Assembly (NCBI GenBank): GCA_016782885.1
Contig: JADHXQ010000001.1
Location: forward strand, 1-64,000
Direction: 5' to 3'
Length of the DNA: 64,000 nt
Origin: Phycisphaerae bacterium
GTDB lineage: Bacteria; Planctomycetota; Phycisphaerae; SM23-33
Positions 33,457 through 42,009 of the stretch are shown here, piece by piece. The notes beneath the pieces were generated by a model that saw only the letters and a list, made by a program, of their open reading frames with translations, had not been told where the DNA came from and ran no database searches. Positions within the stretch are counted from its first letter, which is position 1; each line of letters starts with the position of its first letter. Position numbers and translations under genes: made by a program.

Positions 33457-35091
33457 CTAGGTCTTGAACTCGCCGAACCCGCCGGGCAGATTGGCCAGGT
33501 GGGCGGTTAGTTCCTTTTTCATCTCTTCCAGACGCTTGGCGTGTTTGGGTGCTTTGGCGAGGTTTTTGGTCTCGTTGGGATCGTTGGTCAAATCGAACAA
33601 CTGGTCCGGATCGAAGTAGTGCGGCTTGGCGGCGATGCATCTGTGGTCACCGTCGTTACCGCCCGGATAGTTGCCCATGTGGGCGAACGGAGCGTTGGGG
33701 TCTGTCACCTTCCATTTCTTGCCCACCTTCGCGTGGTTGCGCGTTGTGGCGTCGAGAAGCCGCTTGCGCTCGGCGAGCGACATCTTGTTGATCCGGTCTG
33801 TGTGGCGGACGGCGAGGTACTTCCATCCATCTTTGATCACCGCGCGGGTGTCGCCGATCTCGAAGTACAGCGACTTGTGAATCGGTTTGTCGACGCCCGC
33901 CAGAAGCGGCGACAGGCTCACGCCGTCCATTTTCGGCCAGTCGCTTTTCGCCACGCCGCACAGCTCCAGAATGGTCGGCGCGAAATCGATATTCTGCGCA
34001 AGTTGCGAGACCCGCTGCCCCTTCTTGCCAGCGCCGAATATCACGGCCTCCGACCGCGCGCCGCCCTGGTAGAGCGTTCCCTTGCCCCCGCCGTCGGTAC
34101 CGTGATCGTTGAACAGGATAATCACGGTGTTGTCCGCGATCTTGAGGGCTTTGAGCTTCTTCAGGATGGCGCCATATGCATCGTCAAGCCAGAGGATGTC
34201 GGCGGCCTTTGGGTTAACGCCGGCTTTTCTCAGGCGTTTGGGTATCGTATCGCGAGGGGGCATGACCGTCAGGGGCGCTTTGAGCAGGCCGGCCGGCGTG
34301 GCCAGCGGATCGCCCGTGTATCGTTTCCCCGCGGCGCCAGGTCCGTGGGTTATCGTGGTGGCCATGTGCAGAAAGAACGGTTTGGCGCCTTTGGCGCCCG
34401 CTTCGATGAAGTCCAGGGCGCCTTTTACGATCCAGTCGGTGTTGTGGAAGTTCAGGGCCTTGCACGCCTGGGTGGGAATGTTTCCGTGGTAGATGCTTGC
34501 GGCGTAGTCGAAACCGTGTTTGCGGAGGTCGGCGCAGGCGTCGGACTGATTCTTCTTCAGGATGCGATCGATCGCGGGGTCGGCGGGGTCGGCGTTCCAG
34601 GGTATTCGCGTGTGCTTGCGGAGCACGTGCGTGTGACTCTTGCCGACGAAGCCGGTAAGATATCCCCCCGCCTGCAGCGCCCTGCCGATGTGGGGCGTGT
34701 CGAAGTCGATAAAAGTGTTCCACTGGACGGAGGTCTGACCGAGGTTCTTCCTGGTCGCTCGGGCAAACGTGGTGCTGGCGCAGCGGCTGGCGTAGGTTCC
34801 GGTCATACAATTGTACCGAGTCGGCGTGCATACCGACGAGGCGGTGTACATCCGCGTGAACCACGTACCGCCGGCGACCATGCTGTCGAGATTCGGCGAG
34901 AGGTTCCGCCCATTGCCCTCGGGCGTGGCGTTGAATTCGGTGCGCTTCTGGTCGTCGGTGATAATGAATATCACGTTAGGCCCTTTCCGCCCCGACACCT
35001 TCTCCGCGCGTGCGCCCGCAGCGTACAAACCGACCGCCCCGACGCCGATGGTCCTGAGAAAACTCCGCCTGCTCTGCTTGCTTTCGCTCAT
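33457..35091 (-). CDS. Tat-exported formylglycine-dependent sulfatase
   Basis: 544 residues. The Tat signal is QSRRSFLRTIGVGAVGLYAAG. NVIFIITDD gives the metal aspartates, C88-T-P-T-R (SSVCTPTRYNCMTGTYA) the formylglycine site, and LFNDHGTDGG the second metal site. It lies convergent to the exported-protein cluster; the 112-base gap between the stops contains no clear terminator. Sulfate-ester removal from the same polysaccharide attacked by the esterases and beta-helix protein is plausible, but the substrate is not shown. Confidence 0.88.
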   Translation of the reverse strand: MSESKQSRRSFLRTIGVGAVGLYAAGARAEKVSGRKGPNVIFIITDDQKRTEFNATPEGNGRNLSPNLDSMVAGGTWFTRMYTASSVCTPTRYNCMTGTYASRCASTTFARATRKNLGQTSVQWNTFIDFDTPHIGRALQAGGYLTGFVGKSHTHVLRKHTRIPWNADPADPAIDRILKKNQSDACADLRKHGFDYAASIYHGNIPTQACKALNFHNTDWIVKGALDFIEAGAKGAKPFFLHMATTITHGPGAAGKRYTGDPLATPAGLLKAPLTVMPPRDTIPKRLRKAGVNPKAADILWLDDAYGAILKKLKALKIADNTVIILFNDHGTDGGGKGTLYQGGARSEAVIFGAGKKGQRVSQLAQNIDFAPTILELCGVAKSDWPKMDGVSLSPLLAGVDKPIHKSLYFEIGDTRAVIKDGWKYLAVRHTDRINKMSLAERKRLLDATTRNHAKVGKKWKVTDPNAPFAHMGNYPGGNDGDHRCIAAKPHYFDPDQLFDLTNDPNETKNLAKAPKHAKRLEEMKKELTAHLANLPGGFGEFKT

Positions 35092-35198
35092 CGGGATATG
35101 ATATCATCGCCCGTCCCCTTTTTCCTGCCCACACGCATCATAAAACAGATTTTGATGCGATTGCCGTGGGAAAACGGTCAGAGGCGGCAGTTTCGCCC

Positions 35199-35226
35199 TT
35201 GCCCGAAGCCTTAATTTCACTATAAT
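35199..35226 (+). promoter_or_regulatory. Putative promoter of the chorismate-synthase-like gene
   Basis: TTGCCC (35199-35204), a 16-base spacer and TATAAT (35221-35226), about 70 bases before the ATG at 35295. Confidence 0.5.
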
Positions 35227-35294
35227 CTCCGCAACTCGCAACAGGATTGCAGAGACGAAAACAAACTCGCTAACCTTAGATGGAGCAATAAACA

Positions 35295-36632
35295 ATGCTG
35301 GGATGTCATTTGGGAAGATGTTTTCAGGTTACAGTCGCCGGCGGATCGTACCAGGACGGCCTGACCGCTGTCCTCGAAGGTGTACCGCCGGGAATGCTGC
35401 TGACCGAACAGGAAATATACGGAGACCTTCTGCTGAGGAAACCCGGTTCCGACGAGCTGTCGTCGCCCCGAAAAGAGCCCGATCTTCCGGTGATTTATAC
35501 CGGTCTGAATGCGGCCGACACTATCGAGGGCGCAGGCAACTGGAATCACACGAACGGGACGCCGCTTTCGATCCTGATCCCGAACCTCGACCGCCACTTC
35601 ATTCACATCAAGCAGTACCAGGACACCAATCGCACGCCGCGCCCCGGGCATGCGTCATACGCCTCGTTCATGAAGTACGGGCCCGACGACGATGCGATCG
35701 GCGCGGGGATATTCAGCGGCCGCTATACCTCCACGATTGTCGGCGCCGGCTTCGTAGCCAAGAAGATCCTCAAGATTTGCGGGATCGACGTGTTCTCCTA
35801 CGTTCGCGAGATTGCCGGCGTGCGCTGCGACTCGCCGGATGCGTCAGAAGCATTAGAATACACCGACGCCTACAAACGGATGCGCTGCGATTACGATCCG
35901 TTCTACCAGGAAGTGTACGTTAGCGGGCGAATCACGCCCGAGATGCGCTTCCTCGAAAAGGCGGGAATACTGGCGGAGATCGAGAAGGAAATCGAACCGA
36001 TCCGTAATAAGGCGCCAAAAGTGGACGCCGACGCCATACGCGAGAAGTACGGCGTGCATCACATCGTCAACTGCCCCGACCTTGCCGCCGCGGACGGCAT
36101 GGTCGAAGCCTGCAACAAGATTTCCGCAACCGGAGATTCCGCCGGCGGCGTGGTGGAAGTGGTGGCAACGGGGATTCCCGCCGGACTGGGCGAGCCCGTA
36201 TTCAACAAACTGGATGCCGAACTCGGCCGCATGCTCGGAATCGGCGCGGTCAAGGGCGTGGAAGTGGGCGCCGGTTTCGCCGTCAAGGACATGACGGGCA
36301 TACAGTCCAACGACTCCATGCACTCCGAAGATGGAAAAGTGGTGTTCGACTCCAATAACGCCGGCGGTATCACCGGAGGCCTGTCGACCGGGCAGCCAAT
36401 CGTCGTTCGCCTGGCGGTAAAACCCACCCCGACAATCGACAAGCCGCAGACGACCATCGACAAATACACGCTGGAGAACAAAGCCCTGGCGGCGATCACG
36501 CGGCGCGACGCGACTATCGTGGCGCGGATCTGGCCGGTGGCGGAGAACTATACGGCGCTGGTCCTGCTGGACCACCTGATGAGCCACTACGGATACCAGG
36601 CGCTGAAGGATAAGGTCGCCGGCGGCTCGTAG
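35295..36632 (+). CDS. aroC: Divergent chorismate synthase homologue
   Basis: 445 residues, longer than usual AroC (350-400). The family is plain from the C-terminal half: GDSAGGVVEVVATGIPAG, GAVKGVEVGAGFA, NNAGGITGGLSTGQPI and a final VARIWPVAENYTALVLLDHLM. PRKEPD and RPGHASY are also present. However, the N-terminal G-E-S-H-G motif is GGSYQDG here, so the catalytic histidine is replaced. The FMN/substrate loop normally reading GRSSARET reads IFSGRYTS, and the RHDP motif reads RRDA. Canonical AroC makes chorismate from EPSP with reduced FMN. Either this is an unusual clade of the same enzyme or a paralogue with altered chemistry. gmhB follows after 23 bases. Confidence 0.7.
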   Translation: MLGCHLGRCFQVTVAGGSYQDGLTAVLEGVPPGMLLTEQEIYGDLLLRKPGSDELSSPRKEPDLPVIYTGLNAADTIEGAGNWNHTNGTPLSILIPNLDRHFIHIKQYQDTNRTPRPGHASYASFMKYGPDDDAIGAGIFSGRYTSTIVGAGFVAKKILKICGIDVFSYVREIAGVRCDSPDASEALEYTDAYKRMRCDYDPFYQEVYVSGRITPEMRFLEKAGILAEIEKEIEPIRNKAPKVDADAIREKYGVHHIVNCPDLAAADGMVEACNKISATGDSAGGVVEVVATGIPAGLGEPVFNKLDAELGRMLGIGAVKGVEVGAGFAVKDMTGIQSNDSMHSEDGKVVFDSNNAGGITGGLSTGQPIVVRLAVKPTPTIDKPQTTIDKYTLENKALAAITRRDATIVARIWPVAENYTALVLLDHLMSHYGYQALKDKVAGGS

Positions 36633-36655
36633 CAATCCGCGGAAGGCTATCGGGT

Positions 36656-37201
36656 ATGAACAAGGCGGTGTTCCTGGACAGGGACGGAACGATCATCGAG
36701 GATCGCGGGAATCTGGGCGACCCCTCTGAAGTCGTGTTCTATCCCGAGAGCTTCGAGGCCCTGAGGCGGCTCGGAGAGCACTTCCTGCTCTTTATCGTCA
36801 CGAACCAGCGCGGTATCGCCGACGGGCTGATCAGCGGCGACCAGGTCGACGAGGTCAACGCGCATGTCGTGGCGCGACTGGCTGAGGCGGGGATCCGGAT
36901 CGCGGATGTCTACGTCTGTCCGCACAAACGATCCGACGGATGCGCCTGCATCAAACCGAATACGTATTTCCTCGATGACGCGTCCAGACGATACCAGATC
37001 GACTTGCGACAATCATTCTCCGTCGGGGACCATCCGCACGATGTGCAGTTCGGCATCAACGCCGGCGCAGACGGCGTATACGTAATGACGGGGCATGGCG
37101 CCAAACATTTTCCCGAGCTGCCGCCGGACACCGTAGTTACCGGCGGAATAACCGAAGCTGCAGATTACATACTGAAGTCGGCCGGGTTCACTTCGGCTTA
37201 G
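36656..37201 (+). CDS. gmhB: D-glycero-D-manno-heptose-1,7-bisphosphate 7-phosphatase-like HAD phosphatase
   Basis: 181 residues, GmhB size. HAD-IIIA motifs: FLDRDGTI (nucleophile and acid at residues 7 and 9), VTNQRGIADG, a Cys/His zinc loop CPHKRSDGCACIKP (GmhB-type, with C-x-H and C-x-C) and SVGDHPHDVQFG. GmhB removes the C7 phosphate in ADP-heptose synthesis for LPS; related enzymes act on histidinol phosphate. The zinc loop favours GmhB. It is 23 bases downstream of the AroC-like gene on the same strand and overlaps the convergent ceramidase-like gene by 14 bases. Confidence 0.82.
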   Translation: MNKAVFLDRDGTIIEDRGNLGDPSEVVFYPESFEALRRLGEHFLLFIVTNQRGIADGLISGDQVDEVNAHVVARLAEAGIRIADVYVCPHKRSDGCACIKPNTYFLDDASRRYQIDLRQSFSVGDHPHDVQFGINAGADGVYVMTGHGAKHFPELPPDTVVTGGITEAADYILKSAGFTSA

Positions 37202-38669
37202 CCCACAGAGAATCGATCAGCGTGACGGTGCGGTCGACGAGAGCCTGTCCGCCTTTGGGACCAATGAGGCTGCTGTGAACGATGGCGCTATAGTGTCCGC
37301 CGCGGACGGCTTTGGCTGTGGGGATGTACGTGCCGGGGCCCACCAGTTGCACGACAAACGTCTGCGTGGCCTTGCTGCGCGCCTTGATGCGGATACCGTA
37401 GTCGGTGAACAGTTCGAAGGCGTTGGTGCAGATGACGGCGTCGCCGATCCGCAGCACGTGCAGTTCGGTCTCGTGGGTCGGATTGTGATCGGTCTTCTGG
37501 CGCTCGAAGCGCTGGACGGTAACCTCGTACCATTTCATCCGTCGGTGCTCGCGGTCGGCGGCCTTGGGGTCTTTGGCGATCCTGGCCCTGGCCCGGTCGA
37601 CGGCGGCTTTGGCTTCGGCGTACTCGGCGTCCTTAACCAGACGCATGGGCAGGTGGATTGTCTCGACCTTGTGGACCAGCGGCGCCTCGGCGTGCCGATC
37701 GTCCTTGACGACCTTGTGCGCCTCGTCCACCGCACGCACGATCCGCCGGGCGATCTCCTCGAGGCGGGTCAGTCCGCGAAGCTTCCGCATGCGTTCCTCG
37801 GCGGCCTTGCGGTACATCAGGTGAGGCGACTGATCCCCCGCCGCCCCCGTCCAGCCCAGCACGCACAGCTTCTTGCCGTACCGCTTGCGCAGGGCCTGGC
37901 GCACCGGGTGCCAGAAGTCGGCATTGACGGTACTTCGCCCCTCGACCTCCTGGGAGGGGCACGACACGTTGACAGCGAGGGCAATCATCGCCCCGGCGGC
38001 GTCCCAGAAGAACAGCGTGTTAACGTCCTGATCCTCGTAGCCTTCGAGACCGCGAAACTCCCGCGTGTTGGTGCCTCCGTACATGCGGGCCGACCCGTTG
38101 GCGTAGACGGCGCGACGATTGCAGGCAACGGCGGCGTGAGCGAGTCCCCAACTCACCCGACCGGGCTTGCGGGCGCCCCAGGCGGCGACGATGGCCTTGG
38201 CAACGCGGTCGACAAAGATCGCTCGGTATTTTTCCACCGAGATCACGCCCTTGGCGGGAATCTTGTACTTGCCGCCCAGCAGCACCGGGGCGGTGTGCGT
38301 GTGCGTACCGTTCAGGAAGATCTTGCTCGTGTCAAACCCTGGCAGGCGCCGGCTGACGGTCTGGCGGACTAGGCGGAGGACCTCGGTGGGAATGTAGACC
38401 ACATCGCACGAGACCATGATCGCCAGGTCGAGCAACCGGGCCCCCTGGCGGGATTCCAGGGCAATCACGTTGGCGGTGACGGGCGACTCGACTTTCCGAG
38501 CGATCCGCAGGTGGAACTGGCCCGACACAGCCACCGGTTCGCTCGGCGTGATGTCCACGCTCGCGGCGCCGACGTGCAACTGTCCTCCGCAGGCCGGGCG
38601 GGCCGCCGTGAGGCACGCCAGGAGGCACGCCAGGAGGCACGATACGACCAGGATTCGATTGTTGTTCAT
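37188..38669 (-). CDS. Exported neutral/alkaline-ceramidase-like protein
   Basis: 493 residues with a signal peptide (LVVSCLLACLLACLTAARPACG). The N-terminal neutral/alkaline ceramidase-type domain is recognisable from VGAASVDITPSEPVAV near residue 35 and the histidine motif FLNGTHTHTAP (metal ligands). VSCPSQEVEG and LGWTGAAGDQSPH, the serine-region-like segment, follow. True ceramidases split ceramide amides. Short planctomycete homologues are common and uncharacterised, so the substrate is open. The start at 38669 was chosen over the longer open frame, which runs through the neighbouring oxidoreductase gene. The protein is encoded 8 bases after that gene and probably co-transcribed. Confidence 0.72.
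   Translation of the reverse strand: MNNNRILVVSCLLACLLACLTAARPACGGQLHVGAASVDITPSEPVAVSGQFHLRIARKVESPVTANVIALESRQGARLLDLAIMVSCDVVYIPTEVLRLVRQTVSRRLPGFDTSKIFLNGTHTHTAPVLLGGKYKIPAKGVISVEKYRAIFVDRVAKAIVAAWGARKPGRVSWGLAHAAVACNRRAVYANGSARMYGGTNTREFRGLEGYEDQDVNTLFFWDAAGAMIALAVNVSCPSQEVEGRSTVNADFWHPVRQALRKRYGKKLCVLGWTGAAGDQSPHLMYRKAAEERMRKLRGLTRLEEIARRIVRAVDEAHKVVKDDRHAEAPLVHKVETIHLPMRLVKDAEYAEAKAAVDRARARIAKDPKAADREHRRMKWYEVTVQRFERQKTDHNPTHETELHVLRIGDAVICTNAFELFTDYGIRIKARSKATQTFVVQLVGPGTYIPTAKAVRGGHYSAIVHSSLIGPKGGQALVDRTVTLIDSLWAKPK
38610..38643 (-). repeat. 12-bp tandem repeat in the ceramidase-like signal peptide
   Basis: GAGGCACGCCAG occurs at 38610-38621 and 38622-38633, with a partial third copy. 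On the coding strand it encodes repeated LLAC. Confidence 0.8.
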
Positions 38670-38677
38670 GGCAGGCC

Positions 38678-39985
38678 TCACAGTGTCCACGGGGGGCGCA
38701 TGGGACGAGACAGCAGCCCGTTGGCCTGCTTGTCGCCGGTGAATGTCTCGGTTTTGGGATCCCAGGTGAGTTTGCGTTTCACGCGGCAGGCGATCTCGCC
38801 CAGCAGGCCCAGTTGGGAGGCGGCGTGCCCGGATTCGACGGGCGAGGCGACCTTTCCGCCTGTCCGCACCGCCTTCAGGAAGTCGCCCTGGTGGTGTTTG
38901 CTCTCGTGCAGGTGTACGTCCTCGGGCCGCAAGGCAACTTTCAGCAGTGGGGCCGGCTCGGCCCGGATGCCCCTGCGATTGACATGCACCCAGCCCTTGT
39001 CGCCGACGAACTTGCATCCCTGGGCGTTGGGGTGGCCCGAGTCGGAAAAGGTCATCTTCAGCCCGCCGGGATAGACGAACTGCCCCTGCCAGTCGCTGAG
39101 GTTGTCGGTAAGCCCCTTGTTCCGATAGCTGCCCTTGCAGGTGAGTTCGAAAGGTTTGGTCGCCAGATCCGGACAGCCCCAGCAGGCGATGTCCAGGTGA
39201 TGCACGCCCCAGTTGACGATGAATCCGGCGCAGTAGTCCCAGATGAGATACCAGTCCGGCCAGGCGTGGCGGCCGGGGTTGTAAGGCTTCTTCGCCGCCG
39301 GCCCGAGGAACATGTCGTAATCCAGACCGGCGGGCACGGGCTGTGGTCCGGTCGGTCCGCGGTACTTCGGCTGATACCCCGGGCCCGGGGCGCCGACGAC
39401 AACCGTATGCACCTTTCCAAGGTATCCGCTCCGCGCCAGCTCGCACGCGAATCGGAAGTCGCGGTTCGATCGCTGCTGCGTACCGGTCTGGAACACGCAT
39501 CGGTAACGGCGAACCGCGTTGCGGATTGCCTGGCTCTCGGCCACCGATACGCCCAGCGGTTTCTCGCAATAGATCGCCTTGCCCGCCTTTGCGGCGGCGA
39601 CGGCAATCGGGGCGTGCCAGTGGTCCTGCGGGGCGATGACAACGGCGTCGACGTCCTTGCGGGCCAGTATCTTGCGAAAGTCGCCGGTCGCGTAGCACCC
39701 CTTTCCCGCAAGTTTGGCCGCACGAGCCCGGCGGTCGCTGAACACGTCGCAGACGGCGGCGACGCGGGCGTCCTTGAGGGTGAGGAACGATCGAAGCAAC
39801 GCCGTCCCGCGACCGCCCGTACCGATACAGCCCAGGGCGATACGGTCACTGGGGGCGGTCTTGCCCGGCGCGCCGAGGACCGAGGCGGGTACGACATACG
39901 GTGCGGTTACGGCTGCGACGGCGCCTCGAAGCAAATCGCGCCTGGTCGCCTTGCGCGCCGAAATATGCGTATTGGTGGAACTCAT
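38678..39985 (-). CDS. Tat-exported Gfo/Idh/MocA-family oxidoreductase
   Basis: 435 residues. The Tat signal is KATRRDLLRGAVAAVTAPYVVPAS. The Rossmann motif GCIGTGGRG, VVIAPQDHWH, the family signature CEKPLGVSVAESQAI and a C-terminal alpha/beta domain with VNWGVHHLDIACW follow. These enzymes oxidise or epimerise sugars with tightly bound NAD(P), and exported versions are frequent in planctomycetes. The start at 39985 has AGGAG about 8 bases upstream; an in-frame ATG at 40000 overlaps that site. It is the first gene of a pair with the ceramidase-like gene. The sugar substrate is not identifiable. Confidence 0.85.
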   Translation of the reverse strand: MSSTNTHISARKATRRDLLRGAVAAVTAPYVVPASVLGAPGKTAPSDRIALGCIGTGGRGTALLRSFLTLKDARVAAVCDVFSDRRARAAKLAGKGCYATGDFRKILARKDVDAVVIAPQDHWHAPIAVAAAKAGKAIYCEKPLGVSVAESQAIRNAVRRYRCVFQTGTQQRSNRDFRFACELARSGYLGKVHTVVVGAPGPGYQPKYRGPTGPQPVPAGLDYDMFLGPAAKKPYNPGRHAWPDWYLIWDYCAGFIVNWGVHHLDIACWGCPDLATKPFELTCKGSYRNKGLTDNLSDWQGQFVYPGGLKMTFSDSGHPNAQGCKFVGDKGWVHVNRRGIRAEPAPLLKVALRPEDVHLHESKHHQGDFLKAVRTGGKVASPVESGHAASQLGLLGEIACRVKRKLTWDPKTETFTGDKQANGLLSRPMRPPWTL

Positions 39986-40165
39986 GGCGAAACTCCTCAT
40001 TCAATATTTCATGTGTCGCCTCTGACCGGCATCCCGACACGCGCCGGAACAGCGAGGCGCTTTCAGTGATTGTATCCGACACGATGCTGTGAGCAAGACC
40101 TTTGATCTTGCGGAGATATCCTGTAGAACGTTATCATGGTTGAAATTAAAAGGCGAACTATTGCA

Positions 40166-40804
40166 ATGGATGACCGGAACACCACAATCGCCGGGAGGCG
40201 AAGAAAGACACTGGCTGCCGCGGCGATCGTCGCGGTGTGCCTCGCCTGCGGGGTCGGATATCTCTGGTCGCGATCCATACCGGTCGATGGCTCTATCGAG
40301 ATATCGTTTCGCATCAGCGATCCACTTCGCTACCCCGACGATGAACCACTGGAGGACCCGCAGACGGTGGTGTGGCTGGAAGACGCCCGGGGACAGTACA
40401 TCCAATCGCTCCTGGTAAGCGACTGGACGGCGATGGGAGGCTGGAAAAAGAAGCTGAAGCTTCCCGACGGCAGGAAGATCATCGAGATTTGTCCCCAGTG
40501 GCAGACGGCGTCGCACTGGCCGGAAAATCATTCCAAAGAGGTCATCGACGCCGTGACCAAGGCGACCCCCGAAACCGGATCGCACACCGTCAGCATCAAG
40601 TGCGGAAAACTGAAACTCACCGCCGGGGCCTACCGCTACCGCGTCCAGACCTCGGTGGCGCCAAGGCACACCATAATCTGCACCGGCGTGATTGATATCG
40701 GCGGCGGACCGGCGGAATCCACCGCCGATGTCATCTACGACCCGGAAATGCACAAAGACGCCGGACCCGTCCTGGGCGGCGTCAAGGCCCGCTACACGCC
40801 ATGA
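40166..40804 (+). CDS. Membrane-anchored DUF2271-domain protein
   Basis: 212 residues from ATG 40166. One N-terminal membrane segment (TLAAAAIVAVCLACGVGYLW) is followed by an extracytoplasmic domain. TVVWLEDARGQYIQSLLVS, then a KKLKLPDGRKII stretch and a closing YRYRVQTS...IICTGVIDIGG pattern, is typical of DUF2271 proteins, often encoded with flavin or peptidase-coupled periplasmic redox genes. The function is unknown. An upstream ATG at 40136 has no ribosome site. The TGA overlaps the ATG at 40801, so it is linked to the aldo-keto reductase gene. Confidence 0.65.
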   Translation: MDDRNTTIAGRRRKTLAAAAIVAVCLACGVGYLWSRSIPVDGSIEISFRISDPLRYPDDEPLEDPQTVVWLEDARGQYIQSLLVSDWTAMGGWKKKLKLPDGRKIIEICPQWQTASHWPENHSKEVIDAVTKATPETGSHTVSIKCGKLKLTAGAYRYRVQTSVAPRHTIICTGVIDIGGGPAESTADVIYDPEMHKDAGPVLGGVKARYTP

Positions 40805-40821
40805 CAATGGAGAAGCACACC

Positions 40822-41802
40822 ATGACCGACGAACGAACGCGACGAGAGTTCCTCAAGACAGCGGCAGCAACCTCCTCGGCGGCGGTGCTGGGCTCGATGG
40901 CCTCACCGATGCTCGGCGCCGAGGTGAAAACCACGACAAAACCGGCCGACGCCATGCCCAAACGCGTCCTGGGAAAGACGGGCATGAAGATATCGGTCCT
41001 GTCGTTCGGCGGGGGCAGCCAGTTCAAGAAGAATAAAGACGGCGACTGGCAGCCGCTGCTCGAGCGCGCGATCGAACTGGGGATCAACTACTTCGATACG
41101 CATATGGACTACGGGACCGAGCAGCGATTCGGCGAGATACTCCCAAAATACCGCAAGAAGATCTACATCGTCACCAAGTTCGACCCGCGAGACGAAGATG
41201 GCGCAATGAGGTCTTTCGAGGGGAGCCTCAAACGCCTCAAGGTCGATTACGTCGACGCCCTGCTGATGCACAATCTGGGCAAGGAGGACGATCTAAAGGC
41301 CTTCGCCAAGGGCACGTGGAAACGCATGCAAAAACTCAAGAGCGAAGGGACCGCCAGGTTCATCGGCTTTTCCAGCATGAGAAGCGCTACGGCGTCAAAA
41401 AACTTCATCGAACAACTCGACCCGGACATCGCACTGGTGGCCATGAACGCCACGCGCTACGCGGGATTCGCCAAATTGACGCTGAAACCGGCGGTGAAGA
41501 AGAACGTCGGAGTGATTGCAATGAAGACGATGCGGGGAATCGTCGGCCGCAAGGGAGTCAAGGCCGGCGACCTCCTGCAGTACGTCCTCGACCAGGAAGG
41601 CGTCGCATCGGCCGTCGTCGGACACTACGGGATGGACATCCTGGAAGCGAACGTAAAGATCGTCAAGCAACTGGCCCGACGCAAGAAGATGACCCCCGCG
41701 GCCAGGAAGAAACTCGAAGCCGCCTGCGCCCCATACGCCAATCCGAACGCCCTGGCATGGGCCAGAGCCGACTACCGCGACGACGGAATCTCATACGCGT
41801 AA
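40822..41802 (+). CDS. Tat-exported aldo-keto reductase
   Basis: 326 residues. The Tat signal is ERTRREFLKTAAATSSAAVLGS. The AKR domain shows the tetrad in order: D and Y in YFDTHMDYG, K in IYIVTKFD and H in ALLMHNLGK. GFSSMRSA and IAMKTMRG line the NADPH-binding barrel. The C-terminal iron-sulphur extension of some AKRs is absent. ATG 40822 with GGAG upstream is preferred; 40801 and 40807 are in-frame alternatives. It is translationally adjacent to the DUF2271 gene. Export of a nicotinamide enzyme implies folded export with bound cofactor. The substrate is unknown. Confidence 0.82.
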   Translation: MTDERTRREFLKTAAATSSAAVLGSMASPMLGAEVKTTTKPADAMPKRVLGKTGMKISVLSFGGGSQFKKNKDGDWQPLLERAIELGINYFDTHMDYGTEQRFGEILPKYRKKIYIVTKFDPRDEDGAMRSFEGSLKRLKVDYVDALLMHNLGKEDDLKAFAKGTWKRMQKLKSEGTARFIGFSSMRSATASKNFIEQLDPDIALVAMNATRYAGFAKLTLKPAVKKNVGVIAMKTMRGIVGRKGVKAGDLLQYVLDQEGVASAVVGHYGMDILEANVKIVKQLARRKKMTPAARKKLEAACAPYANPNALAWARADYRDDGISYA

Positions 41803-41837
41803 GTGATTTCCATGAAAGACAGAAGAGCACGAAAACC

Positions 41838-41972
41838 AGATGGGGATTACATGGATTTACGGATTACATGGATTAACGACTCTGATTCTGTAACGGCTGT
41901 ATGTGTAGAAGTGTCGTTACCAGGATTCTGCCGTTAATCCATGTAATCCTTTAATCCATGTAATCCCCATCT
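41838..41972. repeat. 41-nt inverted repeat with internal GGATTACATGGATT direct repeats
   Basis: Left arm 41838-41878 and right arm 41932-41972 match at 39 of 41 positions in inverted orientation, separated by 53 bases. Each arm holds two copies of a GGATTACATGGATT-like unit. It lies between the AKR stop and the next sulfatase start. It may be a miniature repeat element or a long hairpin. Confidence 0.75.
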
Positions 41973-42009
41973 GTCGTTCGAATGCAAAATGGCGCCACCT
42001 GGGAAGAAC

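Noticed and set aside
37188..39698. 836-codon frame joining the ceramidase-like gene with upstream sequence
   Set aside because: The part beyond 38669 lies out of frame over the Gfo/Idh/MocA gene and is low-complexity Arg/Gly-rich. The signal peptide at 38669 marks the real start.
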